Below, piece after piece: positions 55,336-63,356 of a DNA stretch of 64,000 nt. The notes beneath the pieces were generated by a model. It worked only from the letters and a program-made list of their open reading frames with translations. It searched no databases and was not told where the DNA came from. Position numbers and translations under genes: made by a program. Source of the stretch: an uncultured Flavobacteriaceae bacterium (lineage in GTDB: Bacteria; Bacteroidota; Bacteroidia; Flavobacteriales; Flavobacteriaceae); NCBI GenBank assembly GCA_947488435.1, contig CANKZG010000001.1:922308-986307 (forward strand), written 5' to 3'. Position 1 is the stretch's first letter; every line of letters begins with the position of its first letter.

Positions 55336-55374
55336 GGAACCACCAAAAAAAGAGCATAATTTTATGGTGGTTCC
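55336..55374 (-). other. intercistronic hairpin after susD (module 1)
   Basis: GGAACCACCA (55336-55345) pairs perfectly with TGGTGGTTCC (55365-55374). The loop is A/T-rich and can pair further. There is no following T-tract on the minus strand. It sits between susD and the secreted-protein gene as in module 2, but with unrelated sequence. Confidence 0.6.
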
Positions 55375-55399
55375 ACTTGGTTAAGGTTGAATATTTAGT

Positions 55400-56827
55400 T
55401 TAAAAACTGCCTGGGTTTTGTGTGATATTTGGATTGTTTGTAATCTCATCATCAACAATTGGGAAAATCACCTTATCTGCACCTGGTGCGGACTCAGGAC
55501 CTCCTCCTGGACGAAGGTTCATGTTGTTTCGCAAAAGATCCATTCTGCGATGCCCTTCAAAACAAAGTTCTTTTCGTCTTTCTAATGAAATTGCTGCTAA
55601 ATCTACCGCACCTAAATCAGCTAATCCTGCTCTATTACGTAGTAGATTAATATCATTAGTTGGGGTGTCGCCTACACTTAAGCCTCCTCTAAGGTTTGCT
55701 TCCGCACGAATTAAATACATTTCTGTAATGCGCAGTACCATTCCATTCGAGGCATTGTTAACTACATCCGGATACTTTGTGGTAAAGAACGTATCTGTTC
55801 CCCCGGCATCAGAAGCGGCTTGTGAGAGCTCGTCAAATCTGCGATCTCCAGCTTCAGCAGCAAAAGCTGCAATTAAATCTGGACTAAATGGAGCATCACC
55901 ACGTCCCCCTGGAGCAGGATTAAAGAAATTTACGTAAACTTCATCCGAAACATTATCTTCCTGATCTCTAGGGCCATCTCCTGGCGTGTTTACCACAATA
56001 AAAATTAGTTCAGATGATGTGGTATTATCATCGTAAAAATCATAATCTGCAGCAAGGGCATACTCTCCTGAATTGATCACCTGATTGGCAAAATCAGCGG
56101 CAGTAGTCCAATCTTCACGATACATAGCCAAACGAGCTAATAAGGCTCTAGCTGCTCCCGCCGAAGCTCGTACACCGTTGTCTTCTGGAAGTGAAGCAAT
56201 CGCATCTCTTAGGTCTTGCTCTATAAATGCATGCACTTCATTTACTGTAGAACGCTCATTTTGAAAAGGAGAGATGTCTCCAGTAAATGCCTCAGTTACG
56301 ATAGGAATTCCAAGGTTCGTACCATTTGAAAATTGATAAGGTTGCGCAAATAAATTAACGAGTTGAAAATTGATTACTGCTCTTAAAAATTGCGCTTCTC
56401 CAATAAACTGAGCTTTTTGAGCTTCGGTTAAATCCGGTAAATCACCTGCATCTACTCCAGGAAGATTTACAATTATATTATTGGCGGCACCAATTAACTC
56501 ATAAGCATCTAACCAAATGTTATCTATTGTGGCATTGGTTGCTAAAGTTTCGAACTGATCAATTTCTTGCAAGGAAGGAAAACTTCCAACAAAACGGACA
56601 TTATCTGCCATGAACTCCGAAATCAACTGAGGGTTCCCATTAAGGTCACCACTTTGGTGTCTACTATAAATACCAACTACGGCACCATTTATGGTAGCTC
56701 CACTGGTAAAAACGGTATTAGAAGCTACGTCATCTTCCGGAATTACTTCCAAACGATCTTCACAGGACAGAATTACGAATACACCTAATAGTATTGTAAG
56801 GGATTTGAATAATTTTATAGTTTTCAT
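55400..56827 (-). CDS. SusD/RagB-family surface lipoprotein (module 1)
   Basis: The product is 475 residues with a lipobox (LLGVFVILSC, Cys at about 22). It aligns along its length with the module 2 SusD: FIGEAQFLRAVINFQLVNLF, GVRASAGAARALLARLAMYR, LCFEGHRRMDLLRNNMNLRP and the ending DDEITNNPNITQNPGSF. The pair were produced by duplication and have diverged considerably. As lid of its SusC it should bind cargo at the surface. It starts 12 bases after the susC stop. Confidence 0.95.
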   Translation of the reverse strand: MKTIKLFKSLTILLGVFVILSCEDRLEVIPEDDVASNTVFTSGATINGAVVGIYSRHQSGDLNGNPQLISEFMADNVRFVGSFPSLQEIDQFETLATNATIDNIWLDAYELIGAANNIIVNLPGVDAGDLPDLTEAQKAQFIGEAQFLRAVINFQLVNLFAQPYQFSNGTNLGIPIVTEAFTGDISPFQNERSTVNEVHAFIEQDLRDAIASLPEDNGVRASAGAARALLARLAMYREDWTTAADFANQVINSGEYALAADYDFYDDNTTSSELIFIVVNTPGDGPRDQEDNVSDEVYVNFFNPAPGGRGDAPFSPDLIAAFAAEAGDRRFDELSQAASDAGGTDTFFTTKYPDVVNNASNGMVLRITEMYLIRAEANLRGGLSVGDTPTNDINLLRNRAGLADLGAVDLAAISLERRKELCFEGHRRMDLLRNNMNLRPGGGPESAPGADKVIFPIVDDEITNNPNITQNPGSF

Positions 56828-56839
56828 TGCTATCTTTTA

Positions 56840-59800
56840 TTAAAAGGTTAAACGGGCTCCAAATAAATAGGAGATTGCTTGTGGGGCCGTAAAGAAAGAT
56901 TCTCCTTGAAAACGAGGATCGATATCATCGGTTACCTCAGGATCTATACCATCCAATTCATCACGTTTAATTGTAAGTAAATTAGTTGCTGTAGCATACA
57001 AACGGATACCGTTTATAACACCTCCTAAACGATCCAATACAGACTGCGGGAAGTTGTATCCTAAAGTTACATTTTTTAGACGCAAATAGGAGGCATCCAA
57101 TTGTTGTAAGTCAGAACGCTGATTGAACGTATTAAATGTAGCACTTGTTGGACTGGGTAAGAATGCATTGTCACCCGGTTGTCTCCAGAAGTTAAGGTTT
57201 TGTGTTCTAATGTTTACAATTCCTCCAATAGCATCATTTCCATCTGCAAAACGCAAACCATCTATTACAACATCATTTCCGTAAGAATAATTTACTAAAG
57301 CGGAGAAATCAAAGTTCTTATACCGAACCGTATTGGTCATACCTCCTGAAAAATCAGGAAGAGGACTACCAGTTACAACACGATCTGCACTAGTAGGTGT
57401 TGTAGTAATGTTACCATTAACATCTAACCATTCCGCATCTCCTGTCTGGGAGTTAACCCCAACATAACGAATTAAGAAAAAGTTGTTTAACGATTCACCT
57501 TCAATAGCACGTTGTATGGCACCGTCGATGATTCTTCTTCCCTGCAGATCTGTTGCCGCATCTTCATTCAATTGAATAATTTCATTATCAATTGTGGTTA
57601 GATTAAAACTTGTACGCCATTCAAAATCTTCAGTTCTAATATTTACCGTACTTAAATCAAATTCCCATCCGGTGTTTTCAAGTTCTCCAATGTTTCTACT
57701 GATGGAATTAAAACCAGTTTGTGGTGGAAGGCGCTGATTTAATAGTAGGTCGGTGGTATTTTTCTTAAAATAAGAAACATTAAAGTTAATACGGGAATTG
57801 GCAAAAGAAGTTCGAATACCAATATCTAACGTTTGACTTTCTTCCCATTTTAAATCAGGGTTCTCAGCTTGATTAGGAATTACCCCAGATTCTCCATTGT
57901 AATCTCCAATAGGGCCCGCAGCAAATAATCCTAAAGAGGGAAAAGTACCTAAACGATCGTTACCCACGGTACCTATACTTCCGCGTAATGATAGGTAATC
58001 AAAGAAATTAAGATCCTGGATAAAAGGTTCCTCGGACAGGGTCCATCCCACTGCACCTGACCAGAAATAACCAAAACGATTGTTTGCCCCGAACCTAGAA
58101 GAACCGTCTCGGCGTATGGAACCTTCTACCAGGTACTTTCCTTTGTAATCGTAAGTAACTCTTGAAAAAAGACCGTATAATCTTGAGGGATCACGATCTC
58201 CGTTTAAAACGGTTGGTGTAGAACCAGAACCAATATTTCTTAAGCCATCGGTTAAGAATCCTGTAGAAGAAACATTAGAACGTGTTCTTAACGTTTCTTC
58301 ATAGTTTAAACCTAATAAAACAGAAAAGTTGTGATCTTCCTTAAAAGTATCCCTATAGGTAATGGTTTGGTTGGTTAACCAACGATCTTCAGCAACGAAA
58401 ATGAGTTGTCCTAAACCACCAGGCGAATTAAATTCCGCATTTCTAATGGTTTCTTCAATAGATAATCTATCAACACCAAACTCTGATCTCCAGGTAAGTT
58501 TGTTTTCAAGGAGACTTACCTCTGTATACGCATTACCAATTACTCTGAATGTTTTTAACTCATCAGTGTTAAGTGCTACACGAGCAAATATGTTAGGAAT
58601 AAAGGATCCTGATTGTACAAAATTGCCTTCGTCATCAAAAGCTGGTACCACAGGACTCTGAAGAAAGGCTGTTGTGAAAGGAGCGTTTATGTTATTTTCA
58701 ACCCCAACCCGATTTAACCTCTGATTGGTAAGTCCTAGATTCATTCCTGCTTTCAGCCAATCATTAACCTGTGTTTCAAGATTAAGTCGAGCTCCAGCTC
58801 TTTCCAAATCATTTCCAATAATAAATCCTTCTACATCCTGATAGTCAAGACCAATAAAAAAAGTAGTCTTTTCTCCACCACCACGAATTCCTAGATTGTA
58901 GTTTTGACTAATTCCTGTTCGTTGTACCCCTGCAAGGTAATCTTCTCCACCGGAACCTATAGCACCTAATCCTAAATCCTCAGGAGTTGTTGGAGTTCCA
59001 GTTTCTAATGTAGCAACTTCAGCTTTGAACTGACGAAATTGATCTGCTGTTAAAATATCAGGAACATCGGTGGATTCTGAAAACTGTGTATTTACATCTA
59101 AGGTTACGGAAGTTCTTTGATTTTTTCTTCCCTTTTTAGTGGTAATTAAAATAACCCCATTGGCACCACGTGAACCATAAATTGAAGTTGCTCCAGCATC
59201 TTTTAATACGGTTAAAGAAGCAATATCGTTTGGATTTACGTAGGAGAGAGGATTAATACCTGTATTTCCCCCACGTAGCAAGGTGTTATCCGTATCGGAA
59301 ATAGGTACTCCATCAATTACAATTAACGGCTGACTACCGGAATTGATCGAGTTTACACCTCGGACCCGTATTACTGCGGCAGACCCTAAAACCCCGGAAG
59401 CATTAACAATTTGAGTTCCTGCGGATTGTCCTTGTAATAACTGATCTGCGGATACTACCTGTAAATCTTGTATAGCTTCTTCTTTTACTAAGGCTACGTT
59501 TTGGATAATTTTTCGTTGTTCTTGATTACCATAACCGATCACCACTACTTCTTCTAATGCCTGAGCATCTTCCTGTAGTTGAACGTTAATGGTAGTAGTT
59601 GACGCGTCAACGGATCGGTCAATAGTAAGTAATCCGATATAACTGAAACGCAGTACCTGACCAACGCTTGCTGTTATCGAATAATTACCGTCGAAATCGG
59701 TTTGTGTTCCTTGTGTAGTTCCAACTACAACAATTGAGGCACCCGGTAGAGGCAAACCTCCTTGATCTGTTACCGTACCTGTGACTGTTTTTTCTTGCCC

Positions 59801-59863
59801 AAATGTTGCAGTGATTCCAAAAAGCAAGCAGCATAAAACAATCCAATAATTTTTTACTTTCAT
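56840..59863 (-). CDS. SusC/RagA-family TonB-linked outer-membrane protein (module 1)
   Basis: The product is 1007 residues: signal peptide (about 1-22), carboxypeptidase-regulatory-like domain (KTVTGTVTDQGGLPLPGASI), TonB-box-like ALEEVVVIGYG, plug ending YGSRGANGVILITTKKGR, and a C-terminal barrel ending LFGARLTF. There is no STN domain. It is a diverged paralogue of the module 2 SusC. The barrel loops differ most, as expected if the two modules take up different cargo. It carries the structured leader copy B. Confidence 0.96.
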   Translation of the reverse strand: MKVKNYWIVLCCLLFGITATFGQEKTVTGTVTDQGGLPLPGASIVVVGTTQGTQTDFDGNYSITASVGQVLRFSYIGLLTIDRSVDASTTTINVQLQEDAQALEEVVVIGYGNQEQRKIIQNVALVKEEAIQDLQVVSADQLLQGQSAGTQIVNASGVLGSAAVIRVRGVNSINSGSQPLIVIDGVPISDTDNTLLRGGNTGINPLSYVNPNDIASLTVLKDAGATSIYGSRGANGVILITTKKGRKNQRTSVTLDVNTQFSESTDVPDILTADQFRQFKAEVATLETGTPTTPEDLGLGAIGSGGEDYLAGVQRTGISQNYNLGIRGGGEKTTFFIGLDYQDVEGFIIGNDLERAGARLNLETQVNDWLKAGMNLGLTNQRLNRVGVENNINAPFTTAFLQSPVVPAFDDEGNFVQSGSFIPNIFARVALNTDELKTFRVIGNAYTEVSLLENKLTWRSEFGVDRLSIEETIRNAEFNSPGGLGQLIFVAEDRWLTNQTITYRDTFKEDHNFSVLLGLNYEETLRTRSNVSSTGFLTDGLRNIGSGSTPTVLNGDRDPSRLYGLFSRVTYDYKGKYLVEGSIRRDGSSRFGANNRFGYFWSGAVGWTLSEEPFIQDLNFFDYLSLRGSIGTVGNDRLGTFPSLGLFAAGPIGDYNGESGVIPNQAENPDLKWEESQTLDIGIRTSFANSRINFNVSYFKKNTTDLLLNQRLPPQTGFNSISRNIGELENTGWEFDLSTVNIRTEDFEWRTSFNLTTIDNEIIQLNEDAATDLQGRRIIDGAIQRAIEGESLNNFFLIRYVGVNSQTGDAEWLDVNGNITTTPTSADRVVTGSPLPDFSGGMTNTVRYKNFDFSALVNYSYGNDVVIDGLRFADGNDAIGGIVNIRTQNLNFWRQPGDNAFLPSPTSATFNTFNQRSDLQQLDASYLRLKNVTLGYNFPQSVLDRLGGVINGIRLYATATNLLTIKRDELDGIDPEVTDDIDPRFQGESFFTAPQAISYLFGARLTF

Positions 59864-59900
59864 ACGATTGATTTTGATTAAAAATTAAGTTCGAGTTAGT

Positions 59901-60037
59901 GCAACTGACAAAGGCAGGCGGAAAAAGGAGAGGAGTGACTAATTCAAATAAAACTTCTTAAATGAAATCAAAGTTTAGTGGATTCTTTCAAACAGAAGTA
60001 AAACCTCCTTTTGTGCACGCCTTGCCTCTGCAATTGC
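59901..60037 (-). ncRNA. structured leader RNA of susC (copy B)
   Basis: On the sense strand the basal stem is GCAAUUG (60037-60031) with CAGUUGC (59907-59901, one U-G wobble), AGGC-a-AGGCG (60027-60018) with CGCCU-GCCU (59920-59912), an internal loop, and AAAAGGAG (60012-60005) with CUCCUUUU (59930-59923). The second stem is ACUUC/GAAGU. Unpaired CUUUGAUUUCAUUU and UUGAAUUAG match copy A. It ends 37 bases before susC. Confidence 0.62.
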
Positions 60038-60213
60038 GGGATAAAACAAGAAAAAAAGGGAGGCAATATGGGTAAGCCCGATAATAGTTACCCATGCCGA
60101 AGAATGTTTACCTTATATTTACCCTATAAAATAACTAGACTAAATGAGTCATTTATAGTTATCCGCTGCTAGATATAATTTTCAGTACGGATTTGAATTT
60201 ATGGAAAAGTTAT
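60038..60213. other. intergenic region upstream of leader B
   Basis: This space between leader B and the DUF1801 gene stop contains no gene. On the minus strand TATCGGG at about 60080 also occurs upstream of leader C, so it may be part of a shared promoter or operator. I see no clean TAnnTTTG box. Confidence 0.35.
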
Positions 60214-60597
60214 TTACAGGGTTAAATTTGAAAGAACACCGCGAATATGAACGGCTTGATTTACTAGCATTTTTAAAGTTTTGGTGTCGAAGTAGATCGA
60301 GGAATATTTGATGGTTCTTATTTTATTTCCAGAACCTAACAAAACCCCTTCGGGATCCTTAATCCTAGCTCCATCATAAAAAATGAGACGTACTTTTTCA
60401 CGATACAAGACCGTTTTAATAAGTTGTTTTTTATCTAAGAGGTACGTAAGATTGTTCCGCCATTTAATCGCTTCTTCTAAATCTGGTTCTGCATCTAAAA
60501 TGCAATCTCTAATCTTGTGGTATAAAGGTTGGATTTGTTCCGGGATGGTTAGAAGGTATCCATTGACCTCGGGACTTCTGGATTTTTGACGTGTCAT
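60214..60597 (-). CDS. DUF1801 domain protein
   Basis: The product is 127 residues from the chosen ATG. It has the DUF1801 pattern: PEVNGYLLTIPEQIQPLYHK, then LEEAIKWRNNLTYLLDKKQL, then VRLIFYDGARIKDPEGVLLG and SGNKIRTIKYSSIYFD. The family is cytoplasmic, with unknown function; some annotated members are called YdhG/DNA-interacting without proof. Another ATG lies nine codons upstream (MYYIINKQA), giving 136 residues; both are possible. It stands alone, with leader element C upstream. Confidence 0.82.
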   Translation of the reverse strand: MTRQKSRSPEVNGYLLTIPEQIQPLYHKIRDCILDAEPDLEEAIKWRNNLTYLLDKKQLIKTVLYREKVRLIFYDGARIKDPEGVLLGSGNKIRTIKYSSIYFDTKTLKMLVNQAVHIRGVLSNLTL

Positions 60598-60689
60598 TGC
60601 TTGCTTATTAATGATGTAATACATTTAAAAGCGTTTTTTGACTTGCGATGAATAAAGATATTCGTATAACCAAAAGAGGAATACGGATA

Positions 60690-60820
60690 ATATTAACAGG
60701 AAGGGGAGGAAGTTAAGTTGTAGCTAATTCAACAATCACCTCAAAATAAGAACAAAGCCAAATAAAATCTTTGGGTTAGTGTAGCGAAGTAAAACCTCCA
60801 CCGACCTTACCTTTTAATAT
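60690..60820 (-). ncRNA. structured RNA, orphan copy C upstream of the DUF1801 gene
   Basis: On the minus strand the basal stem is AUAUUAA/UUAAUAU (60820-60814 with 60696-60690), then AGG-u-AAGG/CCUU-CCU and GGAGG/CCUCC. The second stem is UUACUUC (60792-60786) with GAGGUGA (60742-60736), using two G-U wobbles. CUUUG and UUGAAUUAG are present. Sequence is far from copies A and B, but the same pairing holds. Confidence 0.52.
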
Positions 60821-60976
60821 CTTACTACAAGAAAACAAATGAATCAATACAGGCTGTAAATCCCGATAAACCTTTACTTATTATTTTTATACTAAATAAG
60901 GGCTTGCTATAATCAAGAAATAAAATACCTGTAGAAGTGTATACTGAAAAAGTACGATTGTAGAATAGCTAATTAA

Positions 60977-62020
60977 CTACTGCAGTGCATTCCAGCCTTG
61001 AGCCTGAAGCGCTATCTGAGTATTTGCTCTGGTGACAAGATGTGCTCCTTCCGAAGGTTCGGTCATGTGCCCAATAACGGTGAGGTTTGGATTCGCCTTT
61101 ATTTTGGGATAATCCTCTTGATCTATGGTAAATAAGAGTTCATAATCTTCTCCACCATTAAGCGCCACTGTAGTGCTATCCAATTTAAATTCCTCACAGG
61201 TCTGGATTACGGTAGGATCTAGTGGAATCTTGTCTTCAAAAAGTTTACAACCCACATTACTCTGTGCACATAAATGCAAAATTTCGGAAGATAAGCCATC
61301 ACTAATATCGATCATCGAACTAGGCTTAACTTCTAGCTGTTGTAGCAAGGAACCTATATCTTTTCGCGCTTCAGGTTTTAATTGTCTTTCAATAATATAA
61401 GAATACGGAGATAAATCAGGTTGATTGTTTGGGTTCACTTTAAATACTTGTTTTTCCCGTTCCAATACCTGTAAACCCAGATAGGCACCTCCTAAATCTC
61501 CGCTAACCACCAAAAGGTCGTTAGGTTTTGCTCCATTTCTATAACAAATAGCTTCTTCTTTTGCTATCCCAATTGCTGTAATGCTCAACAACATTCCCTT
61601 ATTTGAGGAAGTAGTATCTCCTCCTATAAGATCAACACCATAGGTTTCCGCAGCCAATTGCACGCCACTGTATAATTCCTCCAAAGCTTCCAATGGAAAA
61701 CGATTTGATACTGCTAAGGAAACAGTTATCTGGGTAGCTAATGCATTCATAGCGTAAATATCAGATAGATTTACTACTACCGCCTTATAACCTAGATGTT
61801 TTAAAGGCATATAGCTAAGGTCAAAATGAACCCCTTCCACTAATAGATCCGTGGAGATAACAGTTTTGCCTTCTTCCATGGACAAAATAGCGGCATCATC
61901 TCCGATACCTTTTAAGGTAGTTGATTGATGTGTGATGATGTTCTTGGTTAAATGTTTAATTAAACCAAATTCTCCTAAAGTTTCTAAGCCAGTTTTCTTC
62001 GTATTCTTATCTGCTAACAT
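60977..62020 (-). CDS. thiL: thiamine-monophosphate kinase
   Basis: The product is 347 residues, typical of ThiL in the PurM superfamily. GIGDDAAILS near the N-terminus and DLIGGDTTSSNKG bind metal and ATP; SSMIDISDGLSSEILHL and NGGEDYELLFTID near the C-terminus complete the site. It phosphorylates thiamine monophosphate to the active diphosphate with ATP in the cytoplasm. It has no thi neighbour, and no TPP riboswitch consensus is seen in front. It is divergent from the LVIVD lipoprotein gene. Confidence 0.95.
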   Translation of the reverse strand: MLADKNTKKTGLETLGEFGLIKHLTKNIITHQSTTLKGIGDDAAILSMEEGKTVISTDLLVEGVHFDLSYMPLKHLGYKAVVVNLSDIYAMNALATQITVSLAVSNRFPLEALEELYSGVQLAAETYGVDLIGGDTTSSNKGMLLSITAIGIAKEEAICYRNGAKPNDLLVVSGDLGGAYLGLQVLEREKQVFKVNPNNQPDLSPYSYIIERQLKPEARKDIGSLLQQLEVKPSSMIDISDGLSSEILHLCAQSNVGCKLFEDKIPLDPTVIQTCEEFKLDSTTVALNGGEDYELLFTIDQEDYPKIKANPNLTVIGHMTEPSEGAHLVTRANTQIALQAQGWNALQ

Positions 62021-62100
62021 GCTGCAAAAATATGCAGGATATATTTTATATCGTATCTTTAAAGGAAGAAAGAAATGTATAGTACTAAAATAACCACGCT

Positions 62101-63354
62101 ATGAAAAAGTTATACCTTCTCTTTTTTACACTTATGTTGTTATTAGCTTGTTCTTCTGAGGGTAGTAATACACCTTTTATTACAGATGATGATCAAGGAG
62201 GTATACCCCCTGTGGACAATACCGCTGGACTTACCTTTAATCCATGTGAAAATGGGTTTGCAGATATATACCCCTGCGACGGATATGATCTTTTAAGATT
62301 GATCCCTTTAAGTGTGATGCAAGCTAATGATGCCAACGATATTTGGGGATGGACAGATACGACCAACAATCGCGAATATGCTATTATTGGGTTGGATAAT
62401 GGCACGGGTTTTATCGACATAACCGAAGATGACAATATCAGATACCTTGGCAAATTACCTACAGCAACCGTTGCCAGCCCTTGGAGAGACATTAAAGTCT
62501 TTCAGGATCATGCATTCATTGTTTCGGAAGCCAGTGGTCATGGTATGCAAGTTTTTGATTTAAGGCGGTTGAGAAATGTAGGCGACGAACCCCAAACTTT
62601 TACCGCAGATGCAAGATATACGGGGTTTGGTAATGCCCATAATGTTGTAATTAATGAGCTTACGGGATTTGCCTATGCCGTCGGTACAGATAGGAATGAT
62701 GCTTTTTTAGGAGGCGCTCATTTTGTAGACATCCAAAACCCTCAAAATCCTATTGGAGTTGGAGGGTACGCCGATAATGGATATACCCATGATGCACAGG
62801 TTATCAATTATATAGGCCCCGATCCAGATTATCAAGGGAGTGAAATTTTTATTGGATCCAATGAGAATGAATTTATCATTGCAGATATTACGGATAAGGA
62901 CAATCCCATGGGAATTGCTACAATGCAATACAATAATTTGGAATACACACATCAAGGTTGGTTTACGGAAGATCAACGCTTTTTTATATTAGGAGATGAA
63001 TTGGATGAGGTGCGTTTGGGTTTTGATTCTAGAACATTGGTGTTTGATTTTACGGATCTAGATAATCCGGTTTTACATACTACTTATTTGGGTCCAACAC
63101 CTGCAATTGATCATAATGGTTATGTAAATGGCGATTCATTTTACCTTGCCAATTATACAGCTGGAATGCGTGTTATTGATATTTCCGATATCGCAAATAG
63201 AACTATGACAGAAACTGGGTTTTTTGATACGTTTCCGCAAAGTAACGGTGCTAGTTTTGATGGTGTTTGGAGTGTATATCCATATTTTGAAAGCGGTAAA
63301 ATAGTGATAAGCGATATTAATTCGGGACTTTTTGTAATCCGAGAAAGCCTATAA
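62101..63354 (+). CDS. LVIVD-repeat lipoprotein, choice-of-anchor B type
   Basis: The product is 417 residues with a lipobox (MLLLACSS, Cys at about 17). After an acidic linker, about six repeats of 45-60 residues follow, each with a strand pair such as GTGFIDITEDDNIRYLGKLP, GMQVFDLRRLRNV, GAHFVDIQNPQNPIGVGGYA, EFIIADITDKDNPMGIATMQ and GMRVIDISDIANR. These LVIVD-like blades form a propeller. The family is annotated as choice-of-anchor B. It is surface-exposed or periplasmic. The next lipoprotein gene begins 2 bases later. Confidence 0.87.
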   Translation: MKKLYLLFFTLMLLLACSSEGSNTPFITDDDQGGIPPVDNTAGLTFNPCENGFADIYPCDGYDLLRLIPLSVMQANDANDIWGWTDTTNNREYAIIGLDNGTGFIDITEDDNIRYLGKLPTATVASPWRDIKVFQDHAFIVSEASGHGMQVFDLRRLRNVGDEPQTFTADARYTGFGNAHNVVINELTGFAYAVGTDRNDAFLGGAHFVDIQNPQNPIGVGGYADNGYTHDAQVINYIGPDPDYQGSEIFIGSNENEFIIADITDKDNPMGIATMQYNNLEYTHQGWFTEDQRFFILGDELDEVRLGFDSRTLVFDFTDLDNPVLHTTYLGPTPAIDHNGYVNGDSFYLANYTAGMRVIDISDIANRTMTETGFFDTFPQSNGASFDGVWSVYPYFESGKIVISDINSGLFVIRESL

Positions 63355-63356
63355 AT

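Noticed and set aside
46805-60597. A classical polysaccharide utilisation locus
   Set aside because: Two susCD pairs are present, but no glycoside hydrolase, polysaccharide lyase, sulfatase or carbohydrate-binding protein could be identified.
53091-60820. The leader elements as ends of a transposable element or REP-like repeats
   Set aside because: There is no transposase or target-site duplication, and the stems vary while the loops are conserved, the reverse of what mobile inverted repeats show.
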